Part shown: in pieces, positions 58,701-64,000 of the stretch
Layout of the letters: every line of letters begins with the position of its first letter
Numbering within the stretch: the first letter of the stretch is position 1
Assembly: GCF_016651435.1 (NCBI RefSeq)
Contig: NZ_JAEPRJ010000001.1
Location: forward strand, 2,294,001 to 2,358,000
Source: Catonella massiliensis
GTDB taxonomy: Bacteria; Bacillota; Clostridia; Lachnospirales; Lachnospiraceae
Length of the DNA: 64,000 nucleotides
Direction: 5' to 3'
Position numbers and translations under genes: made by a program
Notes under the pieces: model-generated
The model's database searches: none
What the model was told of the DNA's origin: nothing
What the model saw: only the letters and a program-made list of their open reading frames with translations

Positions 58701-59297
58701 TTCGATATTGAGGTTAGAAGATGCATAGGTATCTCCCGCCTTTACAGCAATAGTACTTCCTGCAATCGCAAGCTTTACAGTCTTTTTAGTCTTGTTGATG
58801 GCTATAAGCTCTATCTTTGAAGTAATCTTTGCAAGCTCTGCACCGGGCTTAAGTGTAAGCTCAGCGTATGAAGCCTTACCATTTATTGTTAAATTAGCTT
58901 TAGAAGAAAGCTCAAGCTTATTGCCGCTTTCATCTATGATAAGCCCCGCATTTCTGACGGTTCCGATTAAAATAATCTTCTTAAACTTAGCACCCTTAGC
59001 TATATGAATCTTGGATTTTTCAGCTAGGTTAATTACCAGAGTTTTAGTCTTATAGTTTCCCCTTGGTACGCTTAATCTCTTTGCAGAAGTGGCCTTTAAG
59101 ACTATTCTCTTAATACCCTTCTTCTTTAATGCATTCTTTATGGCTTTGTTTGTGCTTACGGTAATCTCAGTCTTTTTAACCGTAACCTTCTTTGTCTGTG
59201 CTGCACTCGCCTCTACAGGCTGAAACTGAGCCGGCAACATGCTTAATATCATAGTCATAACAAGTGCTGCGGCTATGTTTTTACTTAGTCTTCTCAT
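55770..59297 (-). CDS. large secreted surface protein with DUF1533-like domains
   Basis: An 1175-residue protein. A signal peptide (LSKNIAAALVMTMILSMLPA, then QFQPVEASA) leads to a beta-rich N-terminal region (about 45-195; AKGAKFKKIILIGTVRNAGL). A Gly/Asn/Ser linker follows (about 215-275), then several Ig-like or hemoblobin-interacting (DUF1533-type) modules. One ends with IDGDKLIIKGSAFI and NTITVYADGYQPQTIEATVS. A PEQPETPNKPETPDKGG-type linker near residue 950 precedes the last modules. No LPxTG, SLH or other anchor is at the C terminus, so it is either released or bound by the domains. AGGAGG is four bases before the ATG. Binding partner unknown. Confidence 0.75.
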   Translation of the reverse strand: MRRLSKNIAAALVMTMILSMLPAQFQPVEASAAQTKKVTVKKTEITVSTNKAIKNALKKKGIKRIVLKATSAKRLSVPRGNYKTKTLVINLAEKSKIHIAKGAKFKKIILIGTVRNAGLIIDESGNKLELSSKANLTINGKASYAELTLKPGAELAKITSKIELIAINKTKKTVKLAIAGSTIAVKAGDTYASSNLNIEEDETAQGAANIGKTEEGSKTGENGNTAGGETTPSGIFFGGNAYVVGGDVSNAGNTSNNGSSSNTGNKAEAVKLVNEARTKIIDATSFQRFVVVNFEKGYTKDNTTVYVDGVDITSELTPVDKEGTIVKWEVSNLNPAEVKVVSKADNKLSQTVKLNRDADAGKVVAPVLTTEAKSPKYIIGYGKVAVWDYYLSNYDDEGKLRYKPKTTTFDLNLAATRKVTEKPYYTVPAVEEGNVEVQFNYTDEADKIWFDRIPATGALQLVSDNENQTTLNKELVYTKSFKEHHGKTVAVLSVSTIQSNFRNRGYYRIRIKSADSKAILVRVKVEGKETPEFLLKEPSVQSGKNLHFAVKNVVVGLENPVEKVELILPTGEIKTLRYISDYFMFNDLFVLYNDVTRGKEEDGSKGVNNIPYNGNYTLRVHFNSYKTVDKVFKVTDGKDTDKKNDETTPDNKVVALGSKVGLLSVEGMKFDAVAGASKISTGSDGSPSSGGNSVSANIIFNTDLVANAEIFEKLGIDNAYAKGIVDRFEKDMTNYIAVYDEEGKVFYNWEYYNDAVNTARTKGKYLTFSEYVKTPNVKTTGRLTRVKEVLEDNLLGELVMDGSYLGKSIEGFTYPSGSAIRVDEELVVYADKTYLSKIIAMYAGENKNYHYGTKNQAYALKDDDYKIDGDKLIIKGSAFITNKYYPNYGKNTITVYADGYQPQTIEATVSKAQVKPVEPKQPETPNKPETPDKGGQTESGLKSLVRTGKKLHMSGDDGELTIGTGFGIENAGEWLNSITAITVDGVKYSNVGDLGFFKKVKDNQYGFAWGMLKIRRPNNSKKEVALVIESSIYKSYTITFNNSSPYSADIISMEETKKVQNTEPAFTEARYNTAYGVHEIIINPKREDLLKSTAVKMFVKGRDGMYKEVVNDSIKVKTGIVEITDYNNKYYPTALGNLIVEGENEVKFEFDGVSEPVNVVLIRTGKYYFSLSLKK

Positions 59298-59405
59298 CTT
59301 TCCTCCTGATGGTTAAATGATGGTTATCAGATACAAATAATAATGAAAATTAACTTCATTATAACGAGCCGTTCTATAATACCAATAGAAAGTAAAAAGT
59401 TCAAT

Positions 59406-59427
59406 AAATTATCATTAATGATAATTT
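59406..59427. promoter_or_regulatory. perfect palindrome, possible Fur/PerR-type operator
   Basis: The 22-bp palindrome AAATTATCATTAATGATAATTT lies in the 304-bp gap (59298-59601) between the surface protein gene and the divergent DUF975 gene. It has ATTATC/GATAAT half sites. No clear consensus promoter was recognised in the gap. Confidence 0.4.
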
Positions 59428-59601
59428 TTCTCATTAACTACAAATAAATAGGTATATAACAAATTCTTATTTTCTTCTCAAATTGAATACATAGTTAATA
59501 TTTATCGGGAAATATTTAGAAATATTGCTAACAATTCCTTGAACATTTATCATCTTTGTTATATTATTATTCTATTAAGAAAATTACTCAGGAGGGCGAC
59601 T

Positions 59602-60345
59602 ATGTGGACAAGGGCGATGCTTAAGTACAATGCAAGAATGGCATTTAAGAAAAACTATATAAATGCTGTTGCTGTTTCGCTTATTTATATGATTTTAGCC
59701 AATTTCTTTGATCCTTCCTCATCTAGAGGCAATAGTGCCTCCAATGTGTATAACAGCGGCTTACCCGAAAGGATAAAATACCTTGCTTCTTTTGTTCTTG
59801 GACTAATCATAGTCATAACTGTGATAGTAATAGTCTTTAGGGTGCTTGTATACAATCCTATCGTAGTTGGTGTGCAAAGATTCTTCATAGAGAACCACTA
59901 TGGCAAGCCGGGGGTTGGCACTATGTTTTATGCATTTAAGACAAATTATATCAACATAGTAAAGACCATGTTCCTAAAGGATGTGTATATCTGTCTTTGG
60001 GCACTGCTATTTTTAGTGCCGGGTCTCATCAAAACCTATTCTTATCGCATGGTTCCTTTTATACTGGCTGAGAATCCTGATATGGATGCCGATGAAGCGA
60101 TAAGACTATCTATGGAGATGATGAACGGTGAGAAGTTAAATACCTTTGTACTGGATATAAGCTTTTTGCCTTGGGTTTTTCTTGCAGCCTTTACCTTTAA
60201 CATAGTAGGTATCTTCTATGTATACCCTTACGTAAATGCTACAGACGCAGAGCTGTATCTGGCTATTAAGGCCGGTGATTTTTACAATGACCAAGGTATG
60301 TTTAGTGACAATTACTTTAAAAACGGCGGTGGTTATTATGGTTAG
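59602..60345 (+). CDS. DUF975 family membrane protein
   Basis: A 247-residue multi-helix protein. MWTRAMLKYNARMAFKKNYI is the usual DUF975 start (small helix before the first span). It then has AVSLIYMILANFF, LGLIIVITVIVIVFRVLVYN, the conserved PIVVGVQRFFIENHYGKPGV, YICLWALLFLVPGLIKTYSY and a final pair of spans. AGGAGGG before ATG 59602 is preferred to the ATG at 59539. Family function is unknown. The following gene overlaps its end by 8 bp. Confidence 0.88.
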   Translation: MWTRAMLKYNARMAFKKNYINAVAVSLIYMILANFFDPSSSRGNSASNVYNSGLPERIKYLASFVLGLIIVITVIVIVFRVLVYNPIVVGVQRFFIENHYGKPGVGTMFYAFKTNYINIVKTMFLKDVYICLWALLFLVPGLIKTYSYRMVPFILAENPDMDADEAIRLSMEMMNGEKLNTFVLDISFLPWVFLAAFTFNIVGIFYVYPYVNATDAELYLAIKAGDFYNDQGMFSDNYFKNGGGYYG

Positions 60346-61084
60346 TTTCAGGCATTTATTTGATAATGGAAAGGTAATACATACCGCAAGCTGTTATGGA
60401 AATAATGACCTTGAAGTTGTGGAAAAGACTGAAGACGGCGAAGCTATCCGCCTTCTTCTTGTAAATGGCGCAAGGGAATCAGCCACATACATTGATAAGA
60501 CTCACAGAAATGACCTTGTATTTAGATATGCTATTGGCTTCAATGATGTATTTGAGATAAACAAGAACTTAAAAGACTGTCTCCTTCTTGGCGGTGCCGG
60601 CTTTTCCTATCCCAAGTACTTCATAAGCCGCTTCCCTGAGAAGACCCTGGATGTGGTTGAGATAGACGAAGTGATGGTAAATGTAGCCTTTAAGTACTTT
60701 TATCTGGATGAACTCTATGACGAATACGACCTCTACGAAAATGAGAGACTTAAAATCTACGTGATGGACGGCTTGAAATTCCTTTCAACCATGCTTAAGT
60801 CCTATGATGTCATCTTTAATGATGCCTACATCTCGGACTCCCCGGCAGAAGGACTTATGAGCTATGAGGCAATAAGCCTTATAAAAGAAAGGCTAAACCC
60901 CGGTGGCATCTACGTGGCAAATATGATAACCGCAATGGCCGGTGAATCTGCCTATCCTCTATTTTCTATCCTAGCCAACCTTAAGCAGATATTTAAGTAT
61001 ACAAGATTTTGCAAATGCCGTAATGACATCCCTGCAAACGAAAAACAGAACTGTCTGATTTTCGCTTCAGACAGTCCCATTTAA
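60338..61084 (+). CDS. spermidine-synthase-like methyltransferase-fold protein
   Basis: A 248-residue protein with the Rossmann fold of polyamine synthases. DCLLLGGAGFSYPKYFISRF is the nucleotide loop (GGxGF/Y), LDVVEIDEVMVNVAFKYF carries the acidic ligand-binding residue, LKIYVMDGLKFLSTMLKSYD follows, and VIFNDAYISDSPAEGLMSYE is the position of the catalytic D region. The N-terminal beta domain of SpeE is short. It may be an aminopropyl or methyl transferase, or a non-enzymatic relative; no speD or speB lies nearby. It starts inside the DUF975 gene end (ATGGTTAG overlap). Confidence 0.72.
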   Translation: MVSFRHLFDNGKVIHTASCYGNNDLEVVEKTEDGEAIRLLLVNGARESATYIDKTHRNDLVFRYAIGFNDVFEINKNLKDCLLLGGAGFSYPKYFISRFPEKTLDVVEIDEVMVNVAFKYFYLDELYDEYDLYENERLKIYVMDGLKFLSTMLKSYDVIFNDAYISDSPAEGLMSYEAISLIKERLNPGGIYVANMITAMAGESAYPLFSILANLKQIFKYTRFCKCRNDIPANEKQNCLIFASDSPI

Positions 61085-61085
61085 G

Positions 61086-61925
61086 TTAAAAGTCTACCTC
61101 ATCAGGGTTATGTGCGTGTCCGCCTATATATGGAAAATTATAAAGAATATCCATATCCTCATCTTCAATCCTGATAAGCCTAAGATTTCCGCTCATCCTA
61201 TCGGGTGAAGTGGTTTTGGGAAGCGGGATTATACCCCTTTTCCTAAGAAATGAAATACAGATGTTAGAGGCAGAAGTCTGATACTTTTTTGCCATCTCCC
61301 ATAGTAACTCATTATCAAGCAGAGCCCCTGTACCTAAGGGGCTGTAGCCCTCTGTGACTATTCCGTTGTTATTATTGTATTCTACAACATCTTCCTGCAT
61401 ATATCCCACATGAAGCTCTATCTGATTCACCATAGGTAGTACTTTTGCGCTCTTTTTAAGCTCCTCTATGTGGTGAGGCAGAAAATTGCTCACTCCTATC
61501 GCCCTTACCCTGCCCTCTGTGTAAAGTTCTTCAAGGGCCTCCCAGGTCGTGGCATTTACCTCATCAGGATTCTTATACTTCATTTTGTTGGCAGGCCAGT
61601 GTATGAGATAGAGGTCAATGTAGTCCAAATCAAGATTCCTCATAGACTTATCAAAGCCCCTAAAAGCCTTGTTATAACTGCGGTTCGTATTCCATAGCTT
61701 GCTTGTGATAAAAACATCAGACCTGTCTTTTATAAATCCTTCACGAATGGCAGCCTTTACTCCAAGTCCCACACTTCTTTCATTTCCATAGGCTCCTGCT
61801 GTGTCTATATGCCTGTAGCCTGCCCTTATTGCCTCAAATACCGCCCTCTCACAAACCTCTCCGTAGGGGATATTCCAGGTTCCAAAGCCTATATCAGGTA
61901 TATCTATTCCATTTCTAAGTATCAT
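61086..61925 (-). CDS. aldo/keto reductase
   Basis: A 279-residue NADPH-dependent (alpha/beta)8-barrel reductase. GIDIPDIGFGTWNIPYGEVC starts the barrel, Asp and Tyr are in HIDTAGAYGNERSVG, Lys in DVFITSKLWNTNRSY, His in DLYLIHWPANK, and the C-terminal NADPH site is ISFLRKRGIIPLPKTTSPDR. ATG 61925 starts one base after the peptidase stop (TAATATG), so I prefer it to 61958. Substrate not evident. Confidence 0.92.
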   Translation of the reverse strand: MILRNGIDIPDIGFGTWNIPYGEVCERAVFEAIRAGYRHIDTAGAYGNERSVGLGVKAAIREGFIKDRSDVFITSKLWNTNRSYNKAFRGFDKSMRNLDLDYIDLYLIHWPANKMKYKNPDEVNATTWEALEELYTEGRVRAIGVSNFLPHHIEELKKSAKVLPMVNQIELHVGYMQEDVVEYNNNNGIVTEGYSPLGTGALLDNELLWEMAKKYQTSASNICISFLRKRGIIPLPKTTSPDRMSGNLRLIRIEDEDMDILYNFPYIGGHAHNPDEVDF

Positions 61926-61926
61926 A

Positions 61927-62961
61927 TTACTCCGTAATGTAGGTAAGAATAAGCGCAAATGTATTGTTCATTCCATCTATGTGAGAGCGCTCGTAGCCGT
62001 GGGTTGCTCTTGTACCAGGACCTACACAGGCGTGGCGGATGTCATGTCCTGCCACTATTGAGGTATCTCCATCAGAGCCGTAATGTGGGGTAAAGATATC
62101 CAGTACATAGTCTGCCCCTTCCTTCTTCGCCGCCTCTATAAGCTCATTATTCAACTCATAATGATACGGAAAGCGGCTGTCCTTACAGAAAATGCTCACC
62201 TTTCTCTCATCTGTAGTCTGCTCAGGCCCTACGCAGGCTATGTCCACACCCAGCACGTCTACTACATCCTCAGGAAGCCAAGAGGTACCATGTCCTATTT
62301 CCTCATAGGCCGCAAAATACATATATACCTTACGGTTTAGCTTAAGTCCTTCATTTTTAAGAGCCTTCATTATCTCAATGAGGATGGCAGCCTGAGCCTT
62401 GTCATCTATGAAGCGGGCCTTGATATAGCCGTTTGAATACATATACCTTGGCTCTAAGGCTATCATATCTCCGACCTGTACACCAAGAGCTTCTGTATCC
62501 TTATCGCTTTTTACATCTTCATCAAGGATAACTACTACATTTTCCTCGTAGTTAGGAGCTATTTCAAAATATTTATCGGGAGTTACATGAACTGAAGCCC
62601 TGTCTCTTTGGACAGTTCCTGTAATGACCTTGCCATCTCTGGTGTGTAGTCTTATATTCTCGTGAAGAGCAGACTCAGCGTGAAGTCCTCCCACAGGGCA
62701 TACCATAAGACTTCCGTCTTTTTTAATGTGTCTGACCATAAGTCCTATGTCATCAAGGTGAGCTGTGATTACAAGAGGTTCCCCCTCGCCGCCAAGGCAG
62801 GCAAGAACTCCTCCCTTTCTGGTCTCTATGCACTCATAGCCAAGACCTTTTATCTTTTTTACCATATAATCGTGTACTTCTCTAAACTGTCCTGTAGTAG
62901 AGTCGATAGCAAGTAAGTCCTGAAATTCCCTTAAAAACTCATCCTCATTCATCTTTTTCAT
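61927..62961 (-). CDS. M42 family metallopeptidase (glutamyl aminopeptidase/endoglucanase-like)
   Basis: About 344 residues of the di-zinc M42 aminopeptidase fold. VITAHLDDIGLMVRHIKKDG has the first His and Asp ligands, GYIKARFIDDKAQAAILIEI the bridging Asp region, and MYFAAYEEIGHGTSWLPEDV the Glu catalytic pair. GSDGDTSIVAGHDIRHACVG carries the last His. GGAAAGAGG nine bases upstream favours ATG 62961 over 63021 and 62970. It forms tetrahedral complexes in relatives and trims N-terminal residues of peptides. It is co-transcribed with the aldo/keto reductase. Confidence 0.9.
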   Translation of the reverse strand: MKKMNEDEFLREFQDLLAIDSTTGQFREVHDYMVKKIKGLGYECIETRKGGVLACLGGEGEPLVITAHLDDIGLMVRHIKKDGSLMVCPVGGLHAESALHENIRLHTRDGKVITGTVQRDRASVHVTPDKYFEIAPNYEENVVVILDEDVKSDKDTEALGVQVGDMIALEPRYMYSNGYIKARFIDDKAQAAILIEIMKALKNEGLKLNRKVYMYFAAYEEIGHGTSWLPEDVVDVLGVDIACVGPEQTTDERKVSIFCKDSRFPYHYELNNELIEAAKKEGADYVLDIFTPHYGSDGDTSIVAGHDIRHACVGPGTRATHGYERSHIDGMNNTFALILTYITE

Positions 62962-63108
62962 ACTATTCATCCTCTTTCCATTGATTAATACATACCTGTG
63001 TTTAAAATCATTTGGCTCCAAATACCTTAATCCTTACAAGTAACTCCAAAAAATATTCGTAATTCACTCATTTTTATAATGACTAATTACGAATATTTTA
63101 GGGTGTCA

Positions 63109-63543
63109 TCATATTATGTAATCCAATGTTGTATTCCCGATTTTATCAACTATGTCCTGAACTGTAATACTGTCAAGATACTCATTTACCACCTTGTAGA
63201 GTCCTTCCCACACATATAAGGTCTGGCAAAAGTTCTTTCTCTCACAAGAATTAACCTCTGACTCCAAACAGCTGACAGGTGCAATGCTTCCCTCCGTGAT
63301 TCTTAATATATCTCCAACTGTGTATTCCTTTGGCTCCTTAGCGAGCTTGTACCCACCTCGGTTTCCTCTATTGGTAGTAAGAAGTCCTGCGCCGTTTAGC
63401 ACCGGTACTATCTGCTCCAGGTATTTCTTAGAAATGTTTTGTCTCTTTGCTACATCCTTTAGTGCAATAAATCCGCTGTCCTTATGTTCAGCCAAATCTA
63501 CCATCAGTCTTAGTGCATATCTTCCTTTTGTAGAAATCTTCAT
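63109..63543 (-). CDS. Rrf2 family transcriptional regulator (IscR-like)
   Basis: A 144-residue winged-helix regulator. MKISTKGRYALRLMVDLAEH is the family start, and the HTH includes ALKDVAKRQNISKKYLEQIV and GLLTTNRGNRGGYKLAK. Three cysteines in SCLESEVNSCERKNFCQTLY correspond to the IscR [2Fe-2S] ligands, so it should sense iron-sulfur or oxidative status. In many Clostridia it precedes iscS/iscU, but downstream here is the peptidase gene. Its ATG overlaps the stop of the upstream gene by 4 bp. Confidence 0.93.
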   Translation of the reverse strand: MKISTKGRYALRLMVDLAEHKDSGFIALKDVAKRQNISKKYLEQIVPVLNGAGLLTTNRGNRGGYKLAKEPKEYTVGDILRITEGSIAPVSCLESEVNSCERKNFCQTLYVWEGLYKVVNEYLDSITVQDIVDKIGNTTLDYII

Positions 63544-64000
63544 ACTAATCCATCCACTTCCTCAGTTAATCTTGTAATATACTTTTTCTTATCCTTAAAT
63601 GACGGAAGAATTTCCCTATAAATCCCAAGAAATTCAGCTTTTAGCTCCGACCTTGACGGTCTCGCATTTACCGGCAAAAAAAGGACATTATATTCTTCAT
63701 CAGAAAGCACAGGCAGGATGTCCGTCATGTAAGCTCCTATCTTTCTGTAGAAATCAAGCTCTATTTCTCTCTTTTTAATAGCTTTCTCATCAGTCTTACC
63801 CACTCCCTCCAGCTCTATAAATATGCCTAGCGGGAGCTTATTATCACTTGTCTTGTTTTCTTCCTTATTTTCTTCCTTGTTTTCTTCCTTGTTTTCTTCC
63901 TTCTCTTTTTCCTCCCCCTCTTCTTCCTTAGGGATGAGAACTTCTTTTAACATATCGAAGAATATCTCAGAATAATTGTAGCCTCTGTATTTCTTTAAGA
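63540..64000 (-). CDS. hypothetical protein, partial at the right edge
   Basis: The frame runs without a stop from the window edge (about 63998) through a Lys/Glu/Asn repeat (about four KEEN units near 63850-63905) to a stop at 63540. The ATG at 63953 is internal: the frame upstream reads KKYRGYNYSEIFFDMLKEVL, so the true start lies outside the window. The C-terminal half (IELDFYRKIGAYMTDILPVL, LFLPVNARPSRSELKAEFLG) looks folded. It is not a family I recognise. The 4-bp overlap with the Rrf2 gene implies co-transcription. Confidence 0.6.
   Translation of the reverse strand, partial: LKKYRGYNYSEIFFDMLKEVLIPKEEEGEEKEKEENKEENKEENKEENKTSDNKLPLGIFIELEGVGKTDEKAIKKREIELDFYRKIGAYMTDILPVLSDEEYNVLFLPVNARPSRSELKAEFLGIYREILPSFKDKKKYITRLTEEVDGLV

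Overview
The window is a low-GC chromosomal segment from a Bacillota bacterium. Class Clostridia, probably Lachnospiraceae, fits best: purine-rich Shine-Dalgarno sites precede most genes, and the gene families include a DUF6465 protein, CheX, VanW, MutS2, an Rrf2 regulator and CUT1 sugar importers without a local ATPase. No rRNA, tRNA or CRISPR array was found. This placement is inferred from gene content; no database was searched.

Layout. 1-2775: a GNAT acetyltransferase, anhydro-MurNAc kinase (anmK) and a BadF-type amino-sugar kinase, a small cell-wall sugar salvage operon. 2926-6480: a coiled-coil protein, then a rearranged toxin-antitoxin area holding an intact folA, a 3' piece of a second folA, VapBC, one intact YafQ-type toxin-antitoxin pair and one near-identical orphan antitoxin. 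6542-11754: a GC-richer AAA/DUF234 ATPase, uvrC, and an AAA_15-type ATPase with a start-less partner (possible defence pair). 11844-21031: a seven-gene minus-strand cluster (GNAT, PP-loop amidotransferase-like protein, short UbiA-like membrane protein, rifampin-phosphotransferase-like swivel kinase, BtaA/DUF3419 aminocarboxypropyl transferase, two AMP-forming ligases). Its first six genes overlap or abut, and a 13-bp tandem repeat lies before the seventh. I regard it as the best candidate for an undescribed (lipid?) pathway. 21433-27746: a sugar importer with two Gfo/Idh/MocA dehydrogenases and a TIM-barrel isomerase.

27868-31242: a small receiver protein facing away from a membrane protein with eight copies of a motif resembling the CheY-binding peptide of FliM, followed by a DEDD exonuclease. 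31325-35289: a two-component system with a lantibiotic-protection-like ABC transporter. 35398-37591: a D,D-carboxypeptidase and trmB. 37718-40169: a patch of decayed genes (YesM-like sensor start, aldehyde dehydrogenase piece, frameshifted YhcG nuclease, truncated DUF262). 40215-50012: housekeeping genes (mutS2, trmL, cheX, aminotransferase, Lrp-type regulator, AIR-synthase-like protein, vanW-family gene, nth), including a 36-residue membrane peptide gene before the vanW-family gene.

50073-55730: an accessory module with a truncated MqsA-like regulator, four small membrane proteins (one frameshifted), a histidine kinase, and a response regulator split by a complete 1586-bp IS4-type element with a 7-bp target duplication. 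Related direct repeats lie on both sides of the module. 55770-64000: a large secreted surface protein, a DUF975 membrane protein, a spermidine-synthase-like protein, an aldo/keto reductase, an M42 peptidase, an Rrf2 regulator and a partial gene running off the right edge.
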